In this document: one piece after another, positions 45,193-57,007 of the stretch
Numbering within the stretch: the stretch's first letter is position 1
Layout: every line of letters starts with the position of its first letter
Source of the DNA: Nepenthes gracilis
Taxonomy: Eukaryota; Streptophyta; Magnoliopsida; Caryophyllales; Nepenthaceae
NCBI GenBank assembly: GCA_033239525.1
Contig: BSYO01000004.1
Span: 9,710,037-9,774,036, forward strand
Length of the DNA stretch: 64,000 nt
Direction of reading: 5' to 3'
Position numbers and translations under genes: made by a program
Notes under the pieces: generated by a model
Databases searched by the model: none
Told to the model about the DNA's origin: nothing
Seen by the model: the letters and a program-made list of their open reading frames with translations, nothing else

Positions 45193-47840
45193 TGTAACAC
45201 CACAGAATTTCATTTGAGTTTATTGAACATTTAACATAAATAGGTTATTAATAAGAATAATTAACGAGCTATTAATTGAAGATAAATTTTGGTTAACTTT
45301 GTAAAGAGGTTAGTTGTGTTAGATTTATAAGAATATCGGAAGAATATTTTAATAAATTTTTAGCAACAATAAGTAATTATTTTTAATACATCTAAATAAT
45401 AATTATAACTTATTTTTTGTGTTTATATAATTATACATGTGTAATTAATCACAAGAAAAAGTTAATGCTATTGGTTTAATAAATTTTAATAAATAAAATT
45501 TATGAAAAAACTAAACTACATTCAACCTCCCTTTCCACCCATCCATTACGTACACGGTCGCCCAACTCCATCATCTCAGCTATTCCATGCACGAATGTCA
45601 ACGGGAGGGTGTGGCCGGTTATACATATTTCCCGGGAACAATGCTGTGAATTTAGAGAAGATGATGAACAATGCAATTGAGAGAGGAGATTTTTGGTTCA
45701 TAATCATTTTCGAGCCAATTATTATAATATTATATAAATATGCTTATATTAATATATTTATTGTTTTTATACTACAATATGCATAGTATATTATTTTATT
45801 GATGAAATGTAATTTTAGTTTTTAAGGAATCGATAATCGAGTGCCAAAATTACTTAAACAATTACTAAAATCTGCCATTTTAATTTTCGGCCGTGATAAG
45901 GAATATTTTTTGGGTCATTTGTTTATACTTTAAACTGATATATTTATACATTTATAATTATTATTCTTAAACTATATATTGCTTAGTTTGACAGGCTATT
46001 GTTGAATCTCGATTTTGACCTTTTAAACGACTTGCCAATCATAAAATCTAATTCAATATTTTCTGGGCCATGTAACAAATTATATTCAAATTAATTATTT
46101 ATATGATAAATAAATATATTTGTAATCATAATTTTACTATTGTTAGTACTCTTTGGCGTGAATGCTTTGAGAAATCACAAACACTTGTATATTAAATGCA
46201 AGTACTGTGAAGAGCTTTGGCCGGTGTAGTTTTGTGATATAATTTCCATGGATTATGCAATTATCGTTTGATATAGTTTGGTCATGATATGATTTATTAT
46301 TATTTAGAATATTTTATAATTTAGATTAAACTCTATTTTAATTAGTCAGGACACTTCAAATAAAATTGTTAAATTCAAGAATTAAGTTCAATAGTGATAA
46401 AATAAAAAATATATTTTTATAATCTTAAAATAATATTAGTTCACCTATGATTCTAGTAAAATTTGGATAAAATTTTAAATGTCGTTTGAATACTTAGTTT
46501 AATCTTAGATTTCCCTGATATTCTCTACAATCAGTTTTTGCCCTTACAGTTAAGGTAGAGAAAATTATACAAAGATATGATTATACCAAAAAATATAAAA
46601 TTCATAGTACCGTAATAAAATCTATAGTTGTTCGATATTGATTCTCATATCCTGGTGAGATTGAGGCCATTTAATGATATACTTATAATCCTGTGAACAA
46701 TATATATTGAAATATCGATGAATATCTTACCAATAGGTGCTGATTTTTTACATGTAGTTAAGAATTGAGTATTTTGTATCACATTTAGATATAAATCCCA
46801 ATTCAGCCATAAAAATACGTGTATGACATATTTTAGGCTTTTTTCATGGAAGTAATGAGAATATTGATTGACTACATTGAGTTTGATACTTATACTCTAC
46901 AGATGGCAAGATGCTATAAAACTATATATTTGGTAACTTATTAAACATGTGAGTTTTGTTATCTCGTGGATTATACCTAGCTATTGGTGACAAGGCGTAG
47001 TTATTTGTCCATTATAACATATAAGATTTGAGGAGATTGTTGAGACACTTCATATAATTGAAACATCTATTGAAATAGGTTTAATAAAACTTATATACTT
47101 GTTGATATTTGAATATAGTGAAATCTAAATTATATTCTTAATATTTAATTTTCTTCTAACTTTTGAATTATGAATTACGATATGGCATTAAATTTGGAAT
47201 AGTTGTCAGATTATTATTAATTATATATATATTTGATATTATTATTTAATTTATTTTATTATATTATGATATTATTGACTATATTCATTTATTGAGTATT
47301 TGACTCACTATTTGATTTTCTTGACTCCAAAATAAAGAAAGTTGATAGCGAGTTATAAGAGATCACATATTTGTTATGAAAATTTTAGGCAGAATTGATT
47401 TTAATGTTTAAAAGTTTTATGATAAGAGATTACAAGACTCTTTTATTATTTTATTAGTTTTTAAAATATTTTATCAAAATTATATTTTTAAAAGTTGTTA
47501 ATATTATAGACATTTATATTATCTCTTACTTTGAGAAGATTGATATTTATTGTGAATAATTTATTTATAATATTTTTTTATGAATATTTATGATTTTAGG
47601 TTTCCGCATTATTAGTTTGGATCAGGTTGGTTAATTTAGGTATGAATTGCTACACCATCCATGGATTTTGAGTAGTGACTAACTATAGGATGAGAATTTA
47701 TAGTTCGATATTTAATATTTGACCCCTATCGGTAAGATTTATTACAGATTCTTTGTTCTTATTTTTTCAACATTTTACATGTAATTATTGTCATTTGTCC
47801 CCCTCATAAATTTTCTATGTACATAAATAAATAAATAAAT
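45193..47840 (+). other. AT-rich DNA, possibly a decayed gypsy LTR
   Basis: TGTAACACCACAGAATTTC at 45193 looks like the start of a Del/Tekay-type LTR. I could not find a matching end or target duplication, so the element cannot be delimited. A 94-codon frame at 45502-45786 (start MKKLNYIQPPFPPIHYVHG) has no recognisable domain. Confidence 0.25.
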
Positions 47841-47842
47841 AA

Positions 47843-47914
<72 letters not shown>
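47841..47914 (+). repeat. (TA)n microsatellite, about 70 bp
   Basis: A perfect TA run of more than 30 units. It creates a false Tyr-Ile reading frame. Confidence 0.97.
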
Positions 47915-47918
<4 letters not shown>

Positions 47919-50763
47919 AATTTTAGGTTCACTTTTGTTATATTTGTGACATTTTAAATTAGCAAACATAAATAAGTTGCAGAGCATTTCGATTAGAGGA
48001 GTTTCGGGGGGATTATCTAAAAGATTTTTATTGTATTTTGAAATTGAATTATGACAATGGGAAACTAATTAGAACATATTTGGTGGTCGAATGGTTGAAT
48101 TTGTGGCCGATGAGCTTTACAACATGAATTTCATATGTTATTGTCATGTTTAAGTTTTTATAATTATATGAATCACGGTTAATTAAACTAATATAATCAA
48201 AATTAAGGTCGAATGATATAAAAAATTAGATTAAATAATTAAATTTTGATCTGTATAACTTGTGCATCGGACGCAAGCTTGAGGTGCGCCCGAGGTACCA
48301 AAAATAGAACTAGTGAGCCCGAATCCCACTTGAATGACGCTTGAGTTTAAATTTTAAAAAGTCCTTGCCCAAGAAGAACTTTAGGCACGCTCAAACACAA
48401 ATTTCAGAAAGATCACGCTCGAGCAGCGCTCAAATGGTGCTTGAGTATTGAATGTCGAACAGTAGCATGCGCTCGATACATGCCCGACCAGCGCTCGGGC
48501 ATTAGCGCGGGTGTAAATAATGCTTGAGGATGAGTTTTGATCATTTTGAAGTGGTGCAGGTGGAGAGAGAGAGCGAGGAAAGTTAGAGAGAAGTGAGAGG
48601 AGAAAAAAGAGAATGCTTTTGATAGCTCAAGTTAGGATGATAAGAGTAAGGATTTGAGTAAATCAAATCGAGATAAGTGCATCCTAAGCTTTCTTTTTTA
48701 TTTGTTATTATTTATCTCTATTTTTTGAATATTTTTATTCTAATATTCGTCCAAGTTAAAATTTTAAAGTTATGCTATGTGAATTATGCATACATGTTGA
48801 TTTTTTATAATTTTATGGAAGAATTTATCTTTTTTTTTTTTGGTAAGCAAGTGGAAGAATTTATCAAGAATTCATGTTTAAATACTATATCATTTATATG
48901 TGTTTTTAGAGTTTGAACCATTTTTAAATCTGAAAATATGATATTTTATTTTTGTATGTTAGACTTTAAAATAATTGATTTTAAGTTATTACATATTTAA
49001 TTATAAATGGTACATGTTTAAATATGTATTGCATATTTACTAAATTTGTATTAATTTTTTAAATTTTTTACTACAAAAATTGTATTAAATTTTATACTTT
49101 AAGAATTGTTATTATTAAAAAAATATATAAGATATCATAAAAAAAGAAAACTCTACAATTATATTAAGAAATAGTAAATCATTTTCTAGAACTAAGAATT
49201 AAGAAGTAAAGTGTATACTTTTTATTAAGTTAAAGATTGGATTAAAGTTATGATTTAGCAAGTAGTATATTATGATATGTTTTAGTATATTATAGTAAAA
49301 ATTGATATTCTGAACAAATAAAACCGCGTGTTAAGAAGCGGCGTTTTGATCCTTGTATAGGGTTATATGTAAACGGTTTATTTGTGGGTTTTGAATTGGA
49401 GCGTATGGTCTTTGATTATGTAAAAATATATACAGTTTTAGCTTTAATTAACTGTTTCTTTAGCTAGTAAGGCTTATTAGTCCTGATCCCTAAAATAAAT
49501 AAAATTTGAGCATATTTTGAGGGTTAAGACTAAGAAAGAAAAAGATAAAATATCCAAAAATACAACATAGAGTTTTCCCTGCTCATATTTTATGTGGTTG
49601 TATTCTATTATGATTCTTATTTCCTTCGATATGTTTTAAAGTATAAAGTATGTATGTTCATTTATATATGTTACGCCTTACTGAATATTTAGCTCACTCC
49701 TTACTGTTTTATTAACCACCTCAGATGAGTTGAACGAGTTCTTGTTAGATGAATAGGAGTGAAAATCAAAATGATTAGTTATACTTTTGTAGATACTTAT
49801 ATTTTCAAACAATGTTTAATACACTTAGATGCTGTATTTTAGTTTGATTTAAGTTGTGGACGATGGGTGGTGATGTTGTAAGATATTGTAAGCTTTTGGA
49901 TTATGTTTCAATGTCTAAAGTGATATTTTGTGGCTTTTGGTACTAGTTATTGTGTTAGATGGGTTGTAGTAGTTATGAATGAAAGAAATAATGCATTCTA
50001 GTTGATGATTTTAGTTCAGTTGGTTCAAATTTATGGATACTTATTACTTTTGTAAGTTATTATATGATTGATTTTGGTATTAAACAGGCATATTTTCTTA
50101 ATAAAGTCCAACGTTATATGGTTTTGAGTTGATATTTGAGCTACAGATGATATAATAATGTATTTGGATCTTATGTATAATATTATATTGTTACGTAGAA
50201 TTGATCATGGTATCGTGAAAAATTTACGTCTGATTGGTCAATTAATTAATTTGTCTATCAAATTAATAATTAAAAGATAATTAATTATAATTATGGTTAA
50301 TGACAAGATTTAGGACGTGATCCATCACAGTTTTTGATTTTGGATATATGATAATTTTCCTCCATGCTTTGTTGTTTATAAATCGGTGTGTAAAATTTAT
50401 GGTCAAACCTTGGAGTTCTAGATAAATTCTAAAATAATATAGATATTTAATTTACATTTCTTGCAAGTTTAACTAATGGTTTGTGTGGCGTCTCAAACTA
50501 ATTTTGATTAATATTTATAATTTTAATTATGTTTATGCTGTGGTACTGTCCGAGGTTAGTGGTTGGCTGCAACGAGTTGCTTCACATCGTGGTCTCAATG
50601 TCGTCCGAGATTTTCACTAGGCCGAGGTAGCATATATGTCTGAGGAAGGTTTATAGTTGACCGAGAGGGGCCTATAGTCCATGGATTTTTGTTTATAATG
50701 CCTGGCTTACTTGCGTACATTGTCATGTCCTTTGTAGTTTCATTTAAATTTTGTGCATGTTAG
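47915..50763 (+). other. LTR-like non-coding DNA with GCGCTCG words
   Basis: At 48270-48530 the words CGCTCGAGCAGCGCTC, GCGCTCGA, GCGCTCGGGC and GGTGCGCCCGAGG recur, followed by a GA-rich leader-like stretch at 48560-48610. This order (CG-rich palindromic words, then a GA leader) is like that of Del/Tekay-type LTRs on the plus strand. No ends were found and no protein is coded. Confidence 0.35.
48830..48851 (-). mobile_element. 22-bp LINE footprint with 14-bp target duplication
   Basis: Twelve T residues plus GGTAAGCAAG are flanked by a perfect direct repeat TGGAAGAATTTATC at 48816-48829 and 48852-48865. The 10 non-T bases match the 3' terminus of the LINE fragment at 28441 (GGTAAGTAAA) except at one or two positions. 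It looks like a LINE insertion in which almost nothing but the poly-A tail was copied. Confidence 0.7.
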
Positions 50764-50771
50764 TATATGGT

Positions 50772-51006
50772 TTTTTTTTTTTTTTGTGGAAGCCTTAGCT
50801 TTCTCACATACGTTTCGTTTAATATTTTGGCGCATTGCTGTATGTGATTATTAGAATTTCTTTACTTATATTACTTGTGAGAAAGTGTTGCTGGGGAATA
50901 CCCTAACATCTATATTCTAACTTCAAATCGGTAAAATATTTGGAGATAGAATATAGGTTTCTGTAAAATTTTTATTTTAATACAATTTTCTTACTTACTA
51001 AAAAAA
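50772..51006 (+). mobile_element. LINE 3' end fragment, plus strand
   Basis: From about 50895 to 51006 the sequence GGGGAATACCCTAACATCT..GGAGATAGAATA..TTACTTACT(A)7 corresponds to the reverse complement of the 3' end of the LINE at 23376. A 7-bp repeat ATATGGT flanks the block (50765-50771 and 51007-51013). The left end with a long T-run is unusual, so the 5' boundary is uncertain. Confidence 0.6.
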
Positions 51007-51013
51007 TATGGTA

Positions 51014-53045
51014 CTGGGATTGTGACAAAGTCGAAGGGGTCCATGTAGGTAATATCTAATTTTTTATTCATATTCATAATATCATAATTTTTATATATTG
51101 AGTAAATATGAGAAATAATTAGATAATATAACATTTGAGAAAAAAATTAAATTGGAAAAATTAAGTCCACCGCCTAATAGGCATCTCTATCTCTACACTC
51201 ATATATGTTTTTGGTAGAAATTTCACATTTGAAAGATACTTGTAAAGTGCTCGTATGCAATTTATATGGAATGTTGGTGTTTGAGATACATTTGATACGA
51301 CGATTGTACGCATCTATGCATGTGAGTGGTGCCTAATACACACTTGTGTGACACTTGTGTACCAATTGAGTATATAAAATGGTATCATTGATCTTTCATC
51401 ATTTGCATGGAAAAAAGAAAGAAAAAAGAGAGAAAGAGTAGGAAGAACAGGAGAAGAAAAAGAAGAAAAGGAAAAAGAGAAGGACAGAGGTTTTGGAAGC
51501 CATTTTGCATCATGTCTGTTAAATTAAAAGTTTAAGAAAAGTTTATCAAAATTTATTATTTGATTTATTTTTAAAATTCTTCAATTTTATTTATGGTAAT
51601 TATTTTACAGTATATATATGTCACCATTTATACCTTTTTTTAAATATTATTACATATATGTGCATTTTACCAAATATTTTGAGATTTTATTTAATTTTAC
51701 TAAATAATTAAAATATTTATTTATTCTTTATCAAATAAGTGATTATTTTGAATGATTATATTTGTATATATAAATATTGTAAAAAAAATTATGAAATATT
51801 GGTGCATTTCACTTAACATGTGACTTCCATACATGCATTTGTTGAGGATTTTATTTTGTTATTTGATTTGAATTTATATTTTTTTTAAAGGATAAAAGAG
51901 TTATATATATATTTATTATAGAATCTTTCATTTGTTATTTGAGATATATTATAAGGAATTGATGGCTTATATTAGGCAGTAACCACACTTAAATGATATA
52001 TATATTATCCACAAGTAAAAAAAAGTAACATTTATAGAAAGTAATTTGTAAATTACTTGCCTATGAGACTTGACCAATAGTTTACTGGTCAAATGTTATT
52101 AGGAATATAAGTAACTTGTTCTTTAAAATTAGGTATTTTGATTAATTAGTGTGTGGGATACTGATCCTTAATTTTTGAGATTTGATCTACAACATATTTT
52201 GTATTTTGAGATAATTTGGTCTTTTGAGTTTTGCATGTTATTATGTAGTTCTTTGGACTACATGCTTTTATGGATGCATTATGTGTTTCGGTATTATGAT
52301 GATATCATACGATTAGCATAATTTGAATATTTATATTTGTATGGATTTATTTATATGAAATTATAATTTGGAACATGTTTACAAAAAGTTTGACGTAATT
52401 TGCATGTGTTTTACGATTTTTCATTATTTTATCTATTTTACGAATATATATTGTTTATTATACGTGTATATATATATATATATATATATATTTGATAAGT
52501 ATTAGACTCATGATTTATAATTATTTTTTAAACCTTCCAACTTTGCAGGCCGTGGTGACTTGGAGACTTGTAGGATGTGGATGACAATTGATGAAGATTT
52601 CTGTTTGGTTATATTTGTAAATTTAAGAAATGTTTGTAATTTATGTATATTTTAGAATTCTATAGTTTTTATTTTGGGCAAGTAAATTTAATGAATATTA
52701 TGTATAGTTTTCAATTGTGGTATGAAAGGTTTCGGTTAGATAGTTTTTTTTTTATTTGAGTTTGAGTAGGTATTTTTATTATTTTGAGATCAGATAGGGT
52801 TAGTTTGGTAAGTTTTTATGTTCACTGTGAGTTTATAATTTATTATAGTATTTATAATTTTAGTCTATAATATCTAATGTGGAATTGCTCATTTGTGGTT
52901 AATTATTATAATTGAAGTATTTATTATATTACTAAAGACCAAAATACAGTCATTAGAGAAGTTATTCACGTTGCATATATTTTGTTAATCCCATGATGAT
53001 CTTGGTGGTAGCTTGGACCCTAAAATTACGAAGATGTGACATTAC
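51014..53045 (+). other. AT-rich DNA, probable LTR remains
   Basis: A TATA-like GTATATAAAATGG near 51371 is followed by a GA-rich leader-like stretch (51410-51485), and the block ends GTGACATTACA at 53045, which resembles an LTR 3' end. No coding similarity was seen. Element limits are not established. Confidence 0.3.
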
Positions 53046-55908
53046 ATCAAAACCATATTCTGACCAAAACCATATTCTAACCATCTTTCACACCACTACC
53101 ACAACCCATAATATACCACCCAGGCATCTTGAAATGGTAAGTTAATAACCGAGCTCATTCAGAATTAGCTGATCATAGCATTAAGGCCCCATTTCATAAG
53201 GAAGATAAATGGCTTTCAAAGCCTAATATCTCAATTTAGTGGTTGCTAAGAATGAGTATTACTTGATATGAACTTTGGGTCATCAAGTCTGAATAGTTAC
53301 CTGGTCTTAAAGTTAATTCACTCTAAGTGGTTACTAAATTGAGGGTTCCTGAATTGCTCTCAAAATAAGTCCAACACCAAGCAGTTTATATACCTGCAGC
53401 TAATTTGATCAACTTTGCTCCTACCACAATATTTGCACATTTAATGAAAGTATAAGCCTCATTGGCATAGAAATTGATATCTTTTGCTATTCAAATCATC
53501 TTTTACACAGAGAATACTTGTTAAAAAATAAATCTCATAAAATTTTAGTTGGCACAAAAAAATTAATAACTTATTCTTCATAACGCATTATAAGCCTTCT
53601 CTTTGTTATTTTTTCGTGAACTTTCTAGTTTGATTAAAATTTTACTAACTTGAACGTCAAATGATAAATTTATGAATTTTATTTATTTGTTACATCTTAT
53701 TTTTGGTTGTTATATGTATAACACGAGTTAGAAGATCTAGACTCCTTCCATGAGATACTATGCCTCATGAAATCCCGTTGTCAAAAACTTCTATTGCAAC
53801 TCGCCAAGTGCTTGAGAACATCTATTTATTTAGGATTAAAAGCGAGGGCGCTAAAGGTGGGCGATTTAGTGGCAATGGGTGGGTGGCCATGTGCTCCGAT
53901 GGTGGACATTTAGTTCCAAACTTTATCCTGCTGTATCATATACATCTCTAATCTTTTCTCTGATGAAGGTCTCATTTAGATATCATCTTCATTGGTTCTT
54001 GGAGTAGGATGAAGTTAGAAAGAAATTGATAGAAGTATAAAAGGGTGGTGAAGCAGGGGCGACAGATACATGTGAATGACATTGAGGGTGGTGGCGAGGG
54101 AGAGTTGCATCAGAGGCGGTGGTGGGGGTGGAGAACTGCAATCGTTTGAGTATATAATTTGGCAGGATATAATGGGGCACTTCCTCCCCATCGCCACCAA
54201 TTGGAGACATGGAAGTAAGTTTGTACCCTGTAAAGAACCATCACTCCACTGAGAAATTGATAGTATTGCTCGTTGGGTAGTACATCAAAATTTTATCCAT
54301 ATGAAATTGAGAATATGTCTCTATAATGATCCATTTATCATGCACTTATTTTAGAAATTATTAAGGAAATGAGTATCACCAGTAGTACATGAATAAATTC
54401 ATACAATCAAGAGCACACATATTATTATATGAAAAGTCCCCTTGTGAATGAAGAGAAAAATTTAAAACTTTGTATCCAAAATGTTTCAATTATATTTGAA
54501 TCCGGTTATAGCTGACTCATATAATAACAAGAGAGCAATGAGATAAAATCGTTAGTATAATGTTCTGAGCAATGTCTAGAATAAGATGTCATAGGATGTC
54601 AAAGATTAAACATAATTGAAATCCAAACGGTCGGCAAAATCTCCTCATTGTTTTCTACCTTCATTCCTCATAGTTCAGCAATCAACAATGTTTTGAAAAT
54701 GGCTCCAAATTGTCTTAAAATTATAATATTGTATTTATACATGTATTTAGCACTGATGCATCCTTTATGTGCATCTTAAATGCAGATATTCTGTCCAAAT
54801 TGTACATATGCACTTATTGAGAATGGACACTCTGTATATTTGAAATATTTAGATATAGTTTTTAATTTCTCTGTAATAAGGAAAATAAATTAATCTAATA
54901 AAGAGAAAAGTAGGTTGATTCAGAAACTAACCGTTCAAATTACTATTTAAATATCCCAAATTCAAAAAACCCAACTCTAGGCACATTAAGAGGAAGATAA
55001 TTTGTATAAATGTACATATATTTACTAGATTGAGCTTTAACTAATTGATTAATCAACTGTCCCAATCCTTTCAAAAAATATAGGACATTTTTGCATCTAA
55101 ACAAGTCTTTTTAACACATGTAAATCTCCTCTATTCCATTCACAAAGATTTTATGCAATTGGAAGCATGCTGTTCCGATCAATAATTTTTCTTCTTTCTC
55201 ATCTAATTAACAAAGTTTTGATGTTTGATTTATGTTTCATTGAACATGATTAGTAAAAAGAAGTGCTATTATAAAGATGCTATATAATTATTCTTTGAGC
55301 ACCCCTTAGTGATATAGTATCTAATCAATCCATTAACACAAAAGAGTCTGCCAAGAAATAGATAGATAAATAGACATTTTTCACATAACAATTTTTTTTA
55401 TAAAAAATTAGCATCATCAACTAGCTAGTTGGTAAGCATCTAGCATCACTTTAATAACCTTAGGAGTTAAATCTCATATTTATCATAGAAAAGAATTTGG
55501 AGACATTCTTTAACTATTTTCGGGTGATACAGTGATCATTTATCAATAGGTCTATTAATATGGATGCGCAACTAAAGAGTTATATCATTAAGCGTGTTTA
55601 AAAAATGGTTAAGCACTATCCTCTAACCAAAACACAAGTTTAAACACGTTTTGTGAGCTGAGACAGCCACTAACAAAAATACAGTGCTAAAACTCATAAA
55701 ACGGCAACATCAAAGCTCTCAGAAATGATAAACTGACTTCTATCTTTAGCATAAAATCAAGACAAACTTCTTTGCTTTTATTATGTATCTGAAAGCATTT
55801 CCCTTATAGGCAACAATTAAAGAGCACTCCTACACAAAACAAAGAAAAAAGACAAAGAAAAAGAAAAACGTTTGGAGTTTAAAAGAGGGGGTTCGCCCAA
55901 TAAGCTAA
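53046..55908. other. Intergenic spacer
   Basis: No gene is supported. A 17-bp direct repeat (CAAAACCATATTCT.AC) occurs at 53047-53082. Open stretches at 53760-53951 (plus) and 53989-54210 (minus) are short, lack known motifs and have no clear splice context. Confidence 0.45.
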
Positions 55909-56325
55909 TTAGTGGGAGTACCAAAGGGGTCTAAACCAGTTGGAATGAAAAGAGGGCTGAAAGGACAGCAAGATCAGAAGCAGCAGCAGCAGCAGCGCCA
56001 CACCCCACGGAGAGCTCCCTGCTCTGTGAATGGAGTCGTGCTCCGGCATCGGAATCCGAACCGCAATCCTGCCGCCGTCTGAAGTGCAGGTGCGCATGAA
56101 GAAGATGAGAACAACCGGCAGCAGGAAGAGAAGAAATCTCATGTTGACGGCAGCGCGACCAACCTGAGTTTTGTAAGCGAAGTAGCTTGAAAGAAAGAGG
56201 TAAAAAGCAACTATGGCGAACAGGGCAATTAAGGGCAAAGGAGGTGCGGCTATGGAGGATATTGTGCGGTTTGCCCATCCCTGTTTCCACTCTGGTCCCC
56301 TTCTTTCTCTTATCACCCAACCCAT
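55909..56325 (-). CDS. Small plant three-helix membrane protein
   Basis: A single uninterrupted 138-codon frame with ATG at 56323-56325. The N-terminus MGWVIRERRGPEWKQGW is hydrophilic and followed by a Pro-flanked hydrophobic helix at residues ~28-50 (APPLPLIALFAIVAFYLF). A second helix lies at ~62-79 (MRFLLFLLPVVLIFFM) and, after a loop with PEHDSIHRAGSSPWG, a third at ~107-124 (VALLLLLLLILLSF). The tail is FHSNWFRPLWYSH. It resembles a conserved plant-only family of uncharacterised small membrane proteins with an R-x-GPEWKxGW start and an HRxGSSPWGVA loop. Function and compartment are unknown. A second open frame on the same strand, shifted by one, is a shadow. The gene faces away from the next gene, sharing a ~0.7-kb upstream region. 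Confidence 0.82.
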   Translation of the reverse strand: MGWVIRERRGPEWKQGWANRTISSIAAPPLPLIALFAIVAFYLFLSSYFAYKTQVGRAAVNMRFLLFLLPVVLIFFMRTCTSDGGRIAVRIPMPEHDSIHRAGSSPWGVALLLLLLLILLSFQPSFHSNWFRPLWYSH

Positions 56326-57007
56326 TGCTCTTTCTTAATCGCTCTCTGCTCGGAGAAAGTGGCAAAAGCATTTGCCCATCTCTGTTTTTCTCCCTTTCCT
56401 ATAAATGCTCGAGGCCTTTGGGCTTTCGGTGGGGTGGGGGTGGGGGAATTGATGCTAAAGCATTTGTTTTAGAGTTTGTGAAGTCAGTGGAAGAAACCAG
56501 AGAATATATTCAAGTCATCTTTCACACTATCACTTAAATAGAAAAAAAAAAAATAGTCATTTTTTATTTAAGATTCTATTTGATATCCTTTCAATATGTA
56601 AAATTGATTATATTTTAAATAATGTTATATTCTGATTAGTGGGAATTAAAAACTATAAAAATCAAAATTGTGAAAAAAATAGAAAAAAATTATAAAAATT
56701 TCTAATTATTTTGTCAAAGTGTATTTTTATAAGTTTTATCCAAAATTCAAGAAAGAATTGTGCAAAGATACGAAAACCTTGAGAGGTTATGGGCCATTCA
56801 GTCATATGGGCCTGAAAAATACAAGCGCATAACTGTACTACCTGGAAAGGGCTGCAAATGATGCCCTGCCTGCTTAGTTCTTTCCCCAATTTGAATTTTT
56901 TTTGGGCAAGCAGAGGGCACAAAGCACTATAGCCCTCTGCGCGCTACTGCAATCTTTCTTCCTCACTCCTTCCTTCTGCGTGTTTGTGGTCGGGTTGGGG
57001 CCCGGAA
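56326..57007. promoter_or_regulatory. Shared upstream region of two divergent genes
   Basis: The 682 bp between the two start codons must hold both promoters and 5' leaders. The plus-strand gene has a CT-rich stretch at 56940-56990 that is typical of a plant 5' leader. A TATAAAT at about 56401 stands on the plus strand, near the minus-strand gene's start, so its role is unclear. AT-rich sequence fills 56530-56720. Confidence 0.5.

Noticed and set aside
47775..47987. Tyr-Ile repeat protein
   Set aside because: Translation of a TA microsatellite.
45193..53045. One very long gypsy element from the TGTAACACC start to the ATTACA end
   Set aside because: Bases outside the two proposed ends do not form a target duplication and no internal protein was found.
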